Assembly: GCF_037975245.1 (NCBI RefSeq)
Contig: NC_092574.1
Span: 13,357,213-13,421,212, forward strand
DNA length: 64,000 bases
Source: Apostichopus japonicus
Taxonomy: Eukaryota > Echinodermata > Holothuroidea > Aspidochirotida > Stichopodidae
Direction of reading: 5' to 3'
Shown here: piece by piece, positions 24,723-39,907 of the stretch
Position numbering within the stretch: position 1 is the stretch's first letter
How the letters are laid out: every line of letters begins with the position of its first letter
The notes under the pieces: model-generated
Databases searched by the model: none
The model's input: only the letters and a program-made list of their open reading frames with translations
What the model was told of the DNA's origin: nothing
Translations under genes and position numbers: made by a program

Positions 24723-27025
24723 TATACTTCATACTACATAACCTCTCGACAGTCGTTTTGGTAATAGAACACACACACACATTGATATCCCTGACGACAC
24801 TTTGGTCATGGTCAAATATTAAGTCGAGTAACTATTGGGGTAGTGATATCTTACAGTTCCGCCTCACTCTACACCCCAAGTTGAAATTTTCTCGGACGAA
24901 AGGAAATCGGGCAATTTTATCCACGTTAGAGAAAGCCAAGCGAATATACGATTTGAGATGAAAATTGTCTTCGTTCTTCCTAGGAAGGAAAAATAGGAAA
25001 GTCATATTACCCAAACTTGCATCTCTCTTGCTAAACTAAGGTCAAAATCGGTGCAACTTAGACGGTTAACGGGTCCTTTTTTATGGTTAAAGATTTATCC
25101 GGCTAAGGAAGGATGTTTTCCCCACCCCTTTCTGGAAATTTTTCTGAGGGACGTCCATGATTTAAAGAAATGTTTCTTGATTTTGTTATAATTATTGCTG
25201 ATTCAAAACAGTTTGATTCATGCTGATATTTTCATACTAATGTTGATAATTCCACACGTGAACAAGAAATGATATTAAAGAATCTTTTTCTTACAAATTA
25301 ATCTTTAAAATTTAAACTTTATGATATTAAATGTCAGCTTTTACATCTTATACGCATGATCAATCATTAAACTTTGGCTGGAAATTCATCCTCTGATTTT
25401 TTTTTGTTGAACACAAATTTCTTAACTACAATCTTGCTTTTAAATGAGGAAGATTATCTCATCTTTTAAGAATAATTTCGTTTAGCCATTTGCAGAATAT
25501 TCTTTTCATTTCATGTATTACTTCTGTGGTCTTCGCCACGGTAAAAATTAACATCACTGGAATTAATATTTCTTCTTTCATGTGCTTTTCTTTAGTTTTA
25601 AGTTAACGTTTGCATGTCACAGTCAACGATAGGCTATGTCGGTGGATGCGTATCACTTTCAAATGATTGGAAATTAAAAGCTTATTGCGATAGGCATGAC
25701 TAAGATCTAAAATGTTTCTGACATTTTCAGATATTAGAAGCTTTCATTCAATTTAGAGTTCCGCAGAACAAGACAGTACGTCGTTTATACAATCAAACGT
25801 GACATGTTTGTATAACATATCTTGTGTTCTTCCTGTGTTTTAGAACCTTTTAAAAGGTCAATATACGAGAATATACGAGAATACTGGATAAAGGCCTATT
25901 TATTATATATTGCGAAATTGATTCCGAGCTTAGTAGGCCTATTGAAAATGACATTTATATCAAATACATTTAAAACGATTTATAAACATATTTAATAAAA
26001 CAGATTAAAAAAGACAGCAGAACGATACGTATGCTGTTCTAAACGTCCATCTATAATGTATGTAGGAATTCGTTGCTGATCAAATTATTGCGAAGCAAAT
26101 TTGGTATTGAGATTTATACGTTTCGTTTTCTTCAGCGAGGTTTCCGTTACACGTGGTAAAATGTTTAGTACTATAAGATGTTGCTGAAATTCATATAACA
26201 CTGCAGTTGATTAAGATGTCTGGTAGTCAAAAGTTTCATCTCAACGTATAATGGCGGAAAATGGAGCAGTGTGGGGATTTTTTCGATTTACTCTTTTTCA
26301 ACATGTTAATACGATTATTATGACAATTCTCTGGATGTATGATTGTGCCTTTTCCTCGTCGCCTATAATGTTCAACTTGCTGACAGCATATAGGCTTTTG
26401 ATCGATTGCTAGCTACTTTTAGAAGCGATTTGTTTTTTTCAATTTGAAAATCTGACTTGAGTGCCAATAAATAAATAAGAAAGCTGGCTGGAATTGGCGT
26501 ATATATTGCATAACAATAGTTATAAATACAAGGAACGATACAGTAGTTTTTGTTTATATATTGAACCATATTGTTTGATTATAGTCATTTTAGGGAATGA
26601 GTTGTGTACATCTGCTTCCCTTAACAATGGTATCACTTCTCGATTTAAATCCTGCAATGAAGTGACCAGGTTAACCCCATTTGTTTTATATAACATAGCA
26701 TTTTTCAAATGATCTTTCCCCCCCCCCCCCCCTGTCCAGTATGTATAGTGCCACAACCCACAATATACATCATTACAGTCAAGCGCCATCGTTAACAATA
26801 TACAAGAAAGAAAGAAAGGCTGACGTCACCTCACCTTTCTGCTGGTTGACGTCATTCTCCTGGGTATTTCTATGTGGAGAAATGTCATCAACCTGTCGAA
26901 AATGTTATCATAGTTAAGGGAATAATTCAGACAAACCTGAAAGAAAATTCGTCTCACAACACACGGGGATCAGTTCTACACCCATTATGTATCCCAGGGG
27001 TCTCAATGATGCTCATATATATATA
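24723..27025. other. AT-rich intergenic DNA with a CRE pair
   Basis: No exon is supported. A poly-C tract lies at about 26709-26722. Two TGACGTCA sites at 26821 and 26847 are listed separately. Confidence 0.4.
26821..26854. promoter_or_regulatory. Pair of full CRE palindromes (TGACGTCA)
   Basis: TGACGTCA occurs at 26821-26828 and 26847-26854, 26 bp apart. This is the full consensus for CREB/ATF bZIP factors. No adjacent transcription unit was identified, so function is inferred only from the motif. Confidence 0.4.
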
Positions 27026-27145
27026 AAGCGGGAGGCCCGGGTTCGAATCCCGGTGGAGGCTGGAAGTTTTTTCACTGTTCTTGATTTTCCAACTCCTTAC
27101 GATTTAAATTACATATATATTCATTTCCCTTTGTCGTTTACCTCC

Positions 27146-27149
<4 letters not shown>
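27026..27149 (+). mobile_element. 5'-truncated tRNA-derived SINE, family 1
   Basis: The segment begins in the anticodon arm (AGCGGGAGGCCC), contains a perfect T-arm (CCGGG TTCGAAT CCCGG) with a pol III B-box, and continues with AGTTTTTTCACTGTTCTTG and ATTTTCCAACTC. The same 3' tail follows the fuller copy at 39908. It runs straight into a (TA)n tract, as does that copy. Confidence 0.8.
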
Positions 27150-27191
<42 letters not shown>

Positions 27192-27192
27192 A

Positions 27193-27262
<70 letters not shown>

Positions 27263-27393
27263 AGACTAGTGGAACACTAGTAGTTGTAACTCAGAGTTTC
27301 ACGCGTTGAGCGATCATCAGACAACTCAAAATATATTTCGCTCTGTCCACCGGACATAGAGCACTCTGCGCCAAGATAGACGCCAACCAACCA

Positions 27394-27484
<91 letters not shown>

Positions 27485-27527
27485 ATGTATATATATAAAC
27501 ATACTTCTATATATATATATATATATA
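27150..27527. repeat. Two long (TA)n microsatellites around a 138-bp unique block
   Basis: (TA)n covers about 27150-27258 and 27397-27527. The intervening block contains a perfect hairpin, ACTAGTGGAACACTAGT at 27265-27281, and no coding sequence. Long (TA)n can extrude as cruciforms and is hard to assemble, so its length may be unreliable. Confidence 0.93.
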
Positions 27528-30500
27528 CACGCTACGGACTAGACTATTATTGCTTTCCCGAAATTTAGTCGTCCTTTCCTAAACACGTATTTAGACACTT
27601 TTTAAGACAAAAAGAAATGGCAAAGTCAATGTCCTCAAAGATTCATCGGTTAGTTAGGGCCTGCCAGTGTCAATCTCTTTCGTATACTTTGCAATACCTA
27701 TAACATCCATTTAACTGTGGATAACAGCGTATGTGCTCTTTCACGTTCGATGGAATGCAGTCATTATTATCGACAAATATCACTGGCTTTAAAGTTAGGT
27801 TAATGATTCCTTCACTGCATATGACGTAGCCTAACAAATGTGGCAAAACTAGCCTTGACAGACGTCAGACGCTCTCCATCATGGACAATTTAAAAAATTT
27901 GCAAAATTGAACAAGAAAAGAGCAAAACAAACATATCGGAGACAAACTAAAATCATTCTGGCGAAACCGAATACATGCTGAATCTACAGAGATTTTCCAC
28001 AAGTGTTGAACATTTTCCCCCGAAGGTCTTATTCCGGTAAGAGGGGGGGAAATATGTCTATCCCGCCTGTTTGCAAAACCGGCCTCGGCAATCAGTCTTG
28101 GCGGTATCAAATCAAGAGACTCAAAAATTGAACAAACTACGGAAGTATGTAGAGGATAATTGGCACGATTCAGGAAAGACCATGTATGAGGTTTTGTCAG
28201 GGGGTACTATAGGGGGGAAACAAAATACACAGATTAGAATGAAGGCGGAGAAATCAACATCTGTTTGTTTTTGTTATGTAAATTCAGTCTGACGGGATGG
28301 ACTATGTGTTATGGCACCATAACATGTTATAAACTGAGACGGATTGAAAATTCAATATGAAAACGTGAATTCATCTTCAGCTGTAGCAATCTTTAATTTT
28401 GTTTTTATATATTAACTTCACGAAGTCATATTTTAGTTTTTATTATTTACTCTGTGCATTCCTAGACCATACGTCGGAACTATTGAACGTAATGTTGTTT
28501 GTCCCTCTATAAAACACTTTCTTTGTTAGGCGAATGAGTCTATTGTTTAGGGATTAAATGCTTTTGTTTGAAATAATTATTTTGTTTAAAGGTTAAGTGT
28601 ATACGAATATTGATGAGGGAGGTCAAATACTGGAGGACAGTTCTTTTGTTTTGACTGTTGGTCTTTTTTTATAAGGCTTAACTGTTAATGAATATTGATG
28701 AGAAGAATGTATTTTTTTTTTTTTTAAATTGGGTGGTCAGGGAATACGTTTAATGAATCCTGAACCCCAAACATGACATGCCGATGCCTTAACTTTTCAC
28801 TACACTGAGTTCAATTTTGTTTCGTCCCCTGCGTCCTCGAGGTCGGTTAGTCCTCCTGTAAGAGAGAAAGCGATAGTGATTTGACAATAACGAATTAAAT
28901 AATTGATTTAATAAACAAAAACAATCGATAAAGCAGAGAAAAAGAGAGAAAAAAATATATGTATTGATATATATCTTTTTTTTTTAGAAATTTAAAAATA
29001 TAAAATGTAAAGAAAGCTTTTTTAGAAATGTAATTCCAAAGAAAATGCCTCAGAATGCACCATTTGATAACGCCTGAATTGTGTTTTCGCTGTTTTTTTT
29101 GGAAGACCACTGACCCCCCCCCCCCTCCGCCCATACACGGGAGTCGACATCTATGACCAAAGTGCTATACACCCTTCCTTTCTATAATCCTGGATTCGGA
29201 TCTGGCCCTTCCATGAAAACCCATGAACTTTTGCCTAAATCAGTCGGGAAAGGTTGGAATTTGGCCCCAAAACCTTTGAAATTCTGTGCACGTTCCCTGG
29301 TGTATGGCAGCAGAAAAAAATGTCCGAAGTAAACGATAGAGGTCCATGGCGGGATCAACAGCCAAAGCTTGTTTAAGACATCTCGCTCATATTTCTTTAC
29401 GAACAGCAATCTAGAATACTTCTAATTGAGTCTGCGTAACTTTCCGGTTATTTGATTCACTGAACTAATGATCAAAAACCTGTTGACTAGACCTTATACA
29501 ACTACTTTGCCAATTAACCTTTACTGATAAGTAACTAAATATCAAGTCCGGGTTTTTATTGTAAAGGCCTAAGTAAATCCTGTGTTACATAAGTCAGAAG
29601 TTGCTTTTACAGGGTTAATGCACATTGGATCCATTTTCTGGGAAATTGTTTGAAGTGATCTTGTGACTTGCCTTTCAAATCAAAGTCACACCCCACGCAA
29701 CTTCCACCGTTTCTGTTTTCACTTATATAGACACAATGTTCAAGCTTCCACGAAAATGTTTGATTTAGAAGGCAGTGAATAAGGAGGACAGAATAACCGA
29801 CATCAACTGCCTTGGCTTTGGAATTCGATATGTTTATAGCTAATATAAACAGAACAGCGACACAGAAATAAAAACTCCCAAGAAACTAGGTTGGAATGAA
29901 AGAGAAAGGGGATCGTGAGACCATCAAATGGGAATTATGGCTCCAGTCGGACGTCTCTCGCTGCAAAAGCAGGTTTCCCTTCAAAATTTACTCAATAATA
30001 AATTTCTTTTCCTTTCAGGTTTCTTCCTTTGGAATGATGTGCATACTTTTGTATAATTGTTACGGATTTCTCGAAATTGTGTTCTAATTTCAACCCAACG
30101 TAGAGAAAGTTTTGATTGCCTCCTCTGATTCAAGAAAAGAAAAGAAAAGAAAAAACACTCAAAAATTCTCTCAATGCCTCGGGTATAGTTGACGTAGCAA
30201 GTTAGCATTCATCATGTCTGGTACCCCAATGCTCTTGTCCGATTTCTTCAATGAACAATGGTATGTAACTGTATAAGTAGGTTATAATGTGAGCAAGTCA
30301 AAGTTATGCTGTATAAGCTGTAGTTGAAAATGTAGGATAACCGGGCAGCAGCCTACCGTGAAGATCAATCATAAAACATGTGTTGACACTTAATATGACT
30401 AGTATAGTCATAATAGCTTACTGTCTGAGTAATCTGTATTGTTCTCTTCTTGTTGTATTCGTAATATCTTTATATTGCACATATTACAGGCTATTACCGA

Positions 30501-32384
30501 AATAAATCCCAACTTCACCTCTAAAACTCAGCGGTCATCGTTATATTTTCCGTTATAACACTTACTCACAATGTAGTGTGTTAGAATAGTCTACCCAAGC
30601 GATTGGTTCTTTGCAACTTCGATATGGTGGTAAACTTAGACGTGTTTTTGGTAAATCCGTGGCAAACAATATTTATTTTCTTATGTACGATATATTTTTC
30701 GCTGTCTTGGTCACTATTTGCACGAAAGAGGCGGTATGTACCACATGTGCGTCTTACCGTAAATTGGGCAATGTATTTTCGGTGAACTGACATCCTGGTC
30801 ACGTGACATTCACGAGAAATGGGATTGATTACAGATTTGCAAAATAAAGTGATTATGGTTGAAATTAACACATTGAACAGTTATAAGATTTACTGTAACT
30901 TGATTGGCTGTTGTTAATGTATATACTCGTACTTTACAACAATACAACGTACAAAGTGACAATTGTAGTAACAGGCTATGACAAATGTGTGTGTGTGTGT
31001 GTGTGCAGTCGTTTCCTGAGAATCAATCTGCCTCAGAAATTGTTACCTTAATCTATAGTGGCGCCAACCTTGGCTTCAGATTCATGACGAAAACGTCAGG
31101 AATAGAAATGACGAGTAGATCTATCCTTAGACTAAACTGTTCCAAAGCCTTAATGACGTCATCTTCCACTTATCACGGTACATGTTTTTTTTGGATTACA
31201 ACATGCGCATTAACTTTCGTAATTTTACGAAAGTATATGTCAGTACAGTGTTAACTATACAAACAAACAAACGAAAACACAAACACAAATACATAGTAAA
31301 ATGAGGGATTCAAACAACTTTTGAATGGGAGTTGTGGTAGGAAAACTTCCAAGTATAGCAAAAGTGTTATTATTTTAGTCAATGCTTTTATATGTGGTAT
31401 TCGGTTTATATTGTGAGAGTTTGGAGAGAGACGGGGGTGTTGGCAGGGTTACGAAATGATGGGGAGTCGATGGCTACGCTATAATCATACAAAACAAAAG
31501 TACCGGTGTATGACACATTCCATTGTTTTCCACCTGCAGTAGCAGGAAAGTTGTGTAATTTCCAACAGAAGACGACTTCAAACCAAACACGTTAAAAGAA
31601 GCCTGAACGATAGCAGACTGCGTGAGAGAGGTATTTCCCTCGCGTGTCCCTCTACTTATCGATCTTGGGTTGTCGAAATGCATCAAAATCAGCAACAAGG
31701 GAACAGGTAGACAAACTGCAACACAGGTTTCTATAGAAACCTGAGCATGACCATTATTTTTGGAACATTTTGCATGTTTCCGTGGAAAGGGGTCGATCTC
31801 AAAATGCTTGGGGTTTAAGATATATATATATATATATAGGCTATATAACATGTGATGCGGTATGCGATCCTTCATGTATCTTGCAGAATGCAACTTTTTT
31901 TGTAAGTTCGTTTGGGAATTTTGTTTTCAAACCTATAACGAATACTATTCCAAATAAGATTGTGATTTGTTTAACAAGCAACGCTAACGTGTTTTTAATT
32001 CATTTTTTGGCACAAAATTAAATGTTTAGGAGCGAGACATTAATTAATTAGATTCTACCCGTAACAGTTAGTCGCCCAGATACGGAGAGCCAAACGTGCC
32101 ATAAATATCGAAAACTAAATTGAGATGGCAAGCGTTATATGGGAATATCAACATAGAAATTATGAAAATAACTGCAACTGAGTCCCACCAAAGTCCATAA
32201 ATGATTGACCATTTTACAAGTCTTTTCTTAATTCTAGTTTTATATAGGAATAATCATTAGCTAATTTGTGCACAATGATGATGTAAAGGGAGGAGTCTGC
32301 CTAATTTTCAGTTATGTTATCCCTTTGTTTTTACAACCTTTGTTTCAAGGACACTGAACACAGGTTCTTGGCATATTAAGGCGA
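27528..32384. other. Intergenic DNA, AT-rich
   Basis: No exon with convincing support was seen. Poly-C at 29113-29125, a short AAAAG repeat near 30132, a (TG)n run near 30984-31004 and a short (TA)n at 31820 are visible. A GTCACGTGAC palindrome lies at 30798-30807. A minus-strand open stretch at about 31067-31165 looks protein-like but lacks splice support. Confidence 0.4.
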
Positions 32385-32697
32385 TTTTTGGAAATATTTT
32401 ATTGTCTTCTTTGAAAAGAGGAACATCACATTATTCAAATGATATATGTGGGCTTTTAGTAGGGGTTAACTGATAAAGGGCTAAACTAAGAAGTGTTGCT
32501 GAATGCAACACTCTGCGTCATAGTTTGCAGTTATTTAATGAGTTTCCTAGGTTAATCAAAGCTTCAATTGTGTATATCTTGGGAACGGAAAGAACTTTTC
32601 GAAAAATGTCAAGAGATTTTGAATGAGATTATCACACCCCACAAATGTACTGAATATGGGACAAATTGGCTAGGTGTTTGTAGTACTTTAAGTACGA
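32385..32697 (-). repeat. Dispersed interspersed repeat, copy 2
   Basis: This is the reverse complement of 1847-2150. GAACATCACATTATTCAAATG at the low-coordinate end and GATTTTGAATGAGATTATCA towards the high-coordinate end match copy 1 colinearly. The middle, around 32480-32540, has diverged or been replaced. Confidence 0.7.
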
Positions 32698-34536
32698 GCA
32701 TGCAAGTTGAAACTTTGATACTGGGTTGCTGAGTCTAAAAAGAGAGGCAGAAATAGCATTATTGATTGAAAATATTTGGCGCGCTACTATTTCAATATGT
32801 CAACGCGCTATATGTTTCATAGATGTTGAAGCAATGCATCGATATGTCAAAAGCGGTACGAACGTGTTCAGTATTAATATTTCTGTAGTTATGCAAAGTT
32901 TGGCCGTCCGTACCGAGACACGTTTCAAATAAGTACTAAATACATGATTATAATACAGTGATTTTAGTATTTTTGCGAACGGTATTGAGAGTTACTCAAA
33001 AAGATGTCTAAAAGTTTCACTAACCTATATGTCAAATTAAAATTTGTAGGACTCCCTCTATTGGGCAACATATATCTCCCATAGCAACAAGTAGTTCAAG
33101 TTCATTTAAATGTTCTTTCTCTAAGTCGCCAGTCACAGAAGTATTAAATACATTGAACCCATCGATTCACCAGTCAATATTTAATTTTAGAGGTGGACAA
33201 TGGTCAGCGAACGGCGAATTTAACGATTGGTATAAGATTGTCTGATTGTCCGTTAACACTTTTCAAAAGCTTTTTAGCGATTTCAGGTCGAGTTCATAAA
33301 CAGAACAGACAAACATAGCAGCTATTGATTGATTTTAAGCGGCTACGTCAAGTGGCTGTGACGTCAGATTTGAGTTGAATCGTTTCAATGTTTAATATTT
33401 GCAAGGTTGACAAGAGCCACTCGAAGGTTAGAAATTGGTCACTTGAAATACAAAAGAGGCAGCGCCCAAAGAGCAAAGTCGTGCCATAATGTCGGCGAAA
33501 AATTCCTCTTGATATATCTTCACAAATCTTGTTTCAGAACTAATATTGATGAAGTTATGACAGGTTATATACTTGCGATGAAAATCGTAAAGTCTGGAAG
33601 TATATAGGCCTTTCGTCGCCTCATTACGTATTCGTGCTAGACTGTTGCAATGAGTCACTGAATTGTAGTTTATCACTGTCTGTTTGTGTGTATATGTGCG
33701 GTTATGTGCGTGCATTTCTCCTCTATATAAGTTTTTCTTCTCACTGAGCACTCAATTTATTTATACTGTTAAAACGATACGGTATATTTAGTCTAATCAC
33801 ATGTGTATGTAAAACATTTTCACATTCGAACATTCTGAGTGCTAAAAAGTGGTTAGGCGGGATGTTACCTTGAGAAGATGTATTCCTGTTTATTTCAATT
33901 CCAATTTGGTTTTCCTCTCAAGTCTTTATTAATTTTCATATTAGTTTAATTCGTCTTTATCTTGAAGGTCATTCCATTCTCCATCTGTATTATCGTACCT
34001 CTGAGGAGTGGGGTGATGGTGGTTGGGGGGGGGGGCTCTTCCTCTACACTAACCATATACCCAATAGAACCAAACCTTACAACGTCGACCATTTAACCTC
34101 ATTTACGATAGGGAAACATGTCAGTCCCGTCACCCAGCAGAAGACTTATCTTCTGGTACACACACAGTAAACCTGCTAGTCCAAAGCTCTCAATCGATCC
34201 GACCATCCCATTATAAGGTTTCTGTGACATTAACGACTAATATTTCAGCTGTGACCCGTTTTCATGCGTCCCATTTATTTTCTAATCACCTGTATGACGT
34301 GAATTGGGCTATGTACGGTTCTGCTCTATTTGTTGGTCACAAAAGCAACGATTGTGCGGCAGTTTTATCGCTTTCGAATTAAAGAATAGACTAACATTGT
34401 GTTATTAGTTTGGGAATATTTTTTTGGGAAAAAATATGCAACGTAACCCATATTAAACTCCTGACAAAGTGTAGTAAAAACTGGTAAGAAGTATATAACT
34501 AGTATAACATACATAATTTCACCTGCACATACAAAA

Positions 34537-34538
<2 letters not shown>
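32698..34538. other. Intergenic DNA
   Basis: Nothing coding could be supported. A G-run lies at 34025-34034. One TGACGTCA lies near 33359. Confidence 0.4.

Positions 34539-34621
<83 letters not shown>
34539..34621. repeat. (TA)n microsatellite
   Basis: Alternating TA with a single AA interruption near the 3' end. Confidence 0.95.
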
Positions 34622-34870
34622 ATGATAATACCTTTTTTTCGATCTTTTTTTTTTAAACTTAGAATGAAAACAACTATAAATTAGTAATGCAACATTAAAC
34701 CGTATTAGATGAGACCAATAGTAGGCCTCCTCTTATCATATATTTCTGGTTATGTTAAACTAAGTAGCTCAGCCACTTTGATTGATGAAGCCTGAAGCTG
34801 CATGTTTAACTGTTGGCATGTATTAGTAAGTGCAACCCGATGACATGACGAGGTGACGTAGGATACGTGA

Positions 34871-34898
34871 TCACGTGACATCACGTGACATCACGTGA
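34871..34898. promoter_or_regulatory. Tandem array of three TCACGTGA E-boxes at 10-bp spacing
   Basis: TCACGTGA begins at 34871, 34881 and 34891, separated by CA dinucleotides, so each palindrome sits on the same helical face. CACGTG flanked by T and A is the preferred site of bHLH-ZIP factors such as USF and MiT/TFE. No nearby transcription start was found, and the array could also be a short tandem duplication without function. Confidence 0.45.
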
Positions 34899-35269
34899 TT
34901 AAGGCTACTGTAGGATTTTGAATTTAAAGTAGTTTCGTTTCGTTTCGCGACAAATAAAAAAAAATACACAAAAAAAACCCCAAGAAATAAACACTAAAAA
35001 TTATTCAATAATGTTACAAATGATGAAGTTATATAGCCAATATTTTTTGTTACCAAGCAGAACGTTCCAGCAAAGCAAATGATTGAAATTTCCATCTAGA
35101 AATCCGAATCACATATTAAACAAGAAAAACAAAAGTAAAAGAAAACTGATCTTTTTCTTGAAATTTATCTTCTTTATTTGAAGTGAACTTTGGTAGGTCA
35201 TCTTGCTAACGAACTGCTGAAGTATAAGAATTGTTGTTGTGTTGTTGTATCAAACAACATCAAACAAGA

Positions 35270-35496
35270 GGAGTGTTAGCTCAGTGGTTAATGCCGGTGC
35301 CTTTCAATAATAAGGTCTCGAGTTCGAGTCACTCCAAGATTAATGTATGTCGTACAGTTACAGAGTTGTTGACAATTAACAATTCATAATCATGGACGTT
35401 AAATATGAATCTATAGAGACTGACTTCGGTCAGCTTGCGGCTTTGATAAGCCAATGAGGCTTCTTCGCGAGTTCCTGTTTGCAGCAGGATCTAAAA
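35270..35496 (+). mobile_element. tRNA-derived SINE, family 2
   Basis: The head GGAGTGTTAGCTCAGTGGTT (A-box type) is followed by a B-box-like GAGTTCGAGTC and ACTCC, which pairs with the first five bases. A body of about 150 bp follows with GCGGCTTTGATAAGCC and AATGAGGCTTCTTCGCGAG, then a (CATA)n tail. Head, body and simple-repeat tail are the normal SINE architecture. The cloverleaf is imperfect, so it is not called as a functional tRNA. Confidence 0.75.
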
Positions 35497-35615
35497 TACA
35501 TACATACACTCATACATACACACATACATACATACATACATACATACACGCATACATACATACATACATATATACATACATACACACATACATACACACA
35601 TACATCGTACACGTA
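35497..35615. repeat. (CATA)n microsatellite at the SINE 3' end
   Basis: CATA tetranucleotide repeats with some CACA and CGCA variants follow directly after the SINE body. Confidence 0.95.
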
Positions 35616-36853
35616 CACAAATAAGAAAAAATAAGATACAAAAGGAGAAGAATAAGAAGAAAAACCAAAGCTGCCGATGACACCATTCAGTATAATTATT
35701 CTGCACTGGGGTGCTTTAAATTATCATTTTTAAACCTCGTTTTACTACTTTACTTTGTTCATTTCCTTTTTAAATCATCCAGTTATCACTAATCTACAGT
35801 TCTTATACCGTATAGGCTATATATGATTAGGCCCTATTTACTTTAAACATCAAAGAAAAGAAGAAGGAAGATTGACAAAGAATATTTCCCTTCACGATCG
35901 TTCTACAAATTGATCTAACTCTCATTGTTGGCTTTCTAAGAAAACAGGATCTTGTTTCATTACTTAAATCAGCTAGTTCTACTAATTAGAAAGACACTGA
36001 CGTCATTTCGGTCATGTGACACCGCTTTGCAGACCTGCCAAATTGAGATTAGTGCCAACATCGCAAAAGCTATTAAAACAGTCTCTTTTGACTCAAGGGA
36101 ATGGGGGAAAAAGATGAAAGTTAGAAGAAGAAGACCTACTTATTTTTTTAGTTACCGGACAAACCATCAGCTTCTTTTCTTTCTTCCTCTATTGGTTTTT
36201 TATTCTCGTATTGTGTTCTTTTCGTTTTCTTTCATTTTTTCATTGTCGTTTCTGGAGAATTAAAAAAAAAAAAACATTTCTACAAATCAAAAGAACAAAA
36301 TTTTGATCGTTTCTGCTTTAAACTGGATATCTTCTTCGTCTCCAGAGACACTTTATAGTTCCTTAATTGAAAAAAAAAAGCCTTGACATATGTCCAAAAG
36401 ATTTCCAATATTCTCCTGAAATGTAAATCCTGTAAATTGATGACAAATATTGCAAATATGTGTAAATTGCTCCTCTTGGCCGGATTTGAAGGTTGTATGC
36501 GGGAGGGATGTAAGGAAATTGAATATTTGTTTGAAGGGGCGAATTGCATGAAAACATATTTGCCAGACAAGCTGAAAAGTAAATTGTATATATTTCGTGT
36601 CCAATTAAGTTTTTTTTTTCTCATTGAGTATTCCCACTTCCCCAATAAAGGTAGTAACCACTAAACCTTTGCTACATCAAGAAGTTTGAATATCAACTGT
36701 ATTTAAAATCAGACACATACTGGCTCTAATTTATTCTACGCAGGTACGTCTGTTGAATTTACACAAACAATCTTGACTAAGCTGTATGTTACGTGTTTTG
36801 ACTTAACAAGAACATATTTTTTTTTGGCTGGCTGCTAGACTACGAAACTAGTA

Positions 36854-36893
<40 letters not shown>

Positions 36894-37815
36894 GATGCCG
36901 TTGGTCATCATATATGCCGCCCTCTATTTATCTAGGCTACACGACACTGTTTGTACCCACATATGCTTTCGACGTGGACAGTGACGTAAGTATTACAGGT
37001 CACGTGACGTATGTTCACCAGCTCAGCTGAATCAGATCTCGAGACTTCAGAACCAGTCTTCGCGGGGAAGGGCACGCAGGGAGAGGATCAGGGAAAATGA
37101 GGGGGGAGGGAAGAGGATATTTTAGAAAGTTTAATCTATATTCAGAAGTTCAGAATGTCGTAAATAAATCAGCATGTTTGATAAATGTTCTATAGTTCTT
37201 GAGTTCATTTACGGTCACGTGGTTTGCATTTTCCCTTGGTTTTGGTTTCTCTACTCGACTAGTACTGGGAATGTTTTTATTTAGGTCACGTGGGAATGGT
37301 TCATAAGAGTTTATAATATGGGTCGATTTTGAAGGCCAGCCGTGTTCCGTCATTTTCAGATCTTAGATTATGTCATGAAAGGGAAATGAGCAAACATCAT
37401 CAATATTGAGAGTGATTTTGTTAGATGGTTCAAGACAGTTTGAAGATAGACAACATATTCGACCATGGTTGTTGGTACTAATGGATTTGGGGCGCGCTGA
37501 TTTTACTACAAGGGAATACTCTATATTATTTCAGAATTGGTCTTGCGTGAGTAATTTTCCTGTTGCATTATCGTGAAATCCCTACAGAGATATGGGAATT
37601 ATACTGAAAGGCATTGACCTTACAAATTCATAAACTTTAACAAGTTGAAATCAAGTCGAGTTGATGTAATCGACTTCGCGTTGTTCTGTCTATCATAAAC
37701 AAACACAAAAACCAAAGATAAATCCCCGAAAACACGAATAAATAACATTAATTCTCACCAGTAAAAGGAATTTCTGGTGTCTAGTGGCATACAATCTAAT
37801 ACTCATATTGAAGAG

Positions 37816-37817
<2 letters not shown>
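35616..37817. other. Intergenic DNA with E-box palindromes
   Basis: A (TA)n run lies at 36856-36888. GTCACGTGAC lies at 36999-37008, with further CACGTG cores near 37216 and 37286. Open frames at 36280-36664 on both strands lack splice support. Confidence 0.4.
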
Positions 37818-39603
<1,786 letters not shown>

Positions 39604-39617
39604 AATATATATATATA

Positions 39618-39671
<54 letters not shown>

Positions 39672-39720
39672 TGTATAGTCTGTTCAAAGTATATATATTC
39701 ATGTATAGTCTGTTCAAAGT
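39604..39720. repeat. (TA)n tract followed by a perfect 30-bp tandem duplication
   Basis: (TA)n at 39604-39668 leads into two identical 30-bp units (39661-39690 and 39691-39720), each ending TCTGTTCAAAGT. The exact identity suggests a recent slippage or duplication event. Confidence 0.95.
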
Positions 39721-39907
39721 ACCTCTTTCAAGATCCGGCTTTAGGAATCACAAATGATTTCGTGTTGGTTAGCATCATGTTTGATCTCTAGAGTAAGGCA
39801 AAATATGTCACCAAAAACAGAACTAGTATTGTTCGATACAGGTGACAAACGCCTACAGTGGAATTACGACATTCCTTACCGGTTTCGAACCTCAGGACAT
39901 ACAATCA

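Noticed and set aside
26709-26722. Isolated poly-C/poly-G tracts as transposon ends (also at 12.29, 12.69, 34.03, 42.39, 48.23, 59.38 and 63.49 kb)
   Set aside because: Many MITE ends in this window carry such tracts, but these lacked a matching terminus and target duplication, so they were left as simple homopolymers.
31067-31165. Minus-strand protein-like stretch (EDDVIKALEQFSLRIDLLV)
   Set aside because: There is no convincing acceptor or donor, stops lie close by, and nothing is recognisable. Chance is likely given the length of DNA scanned.
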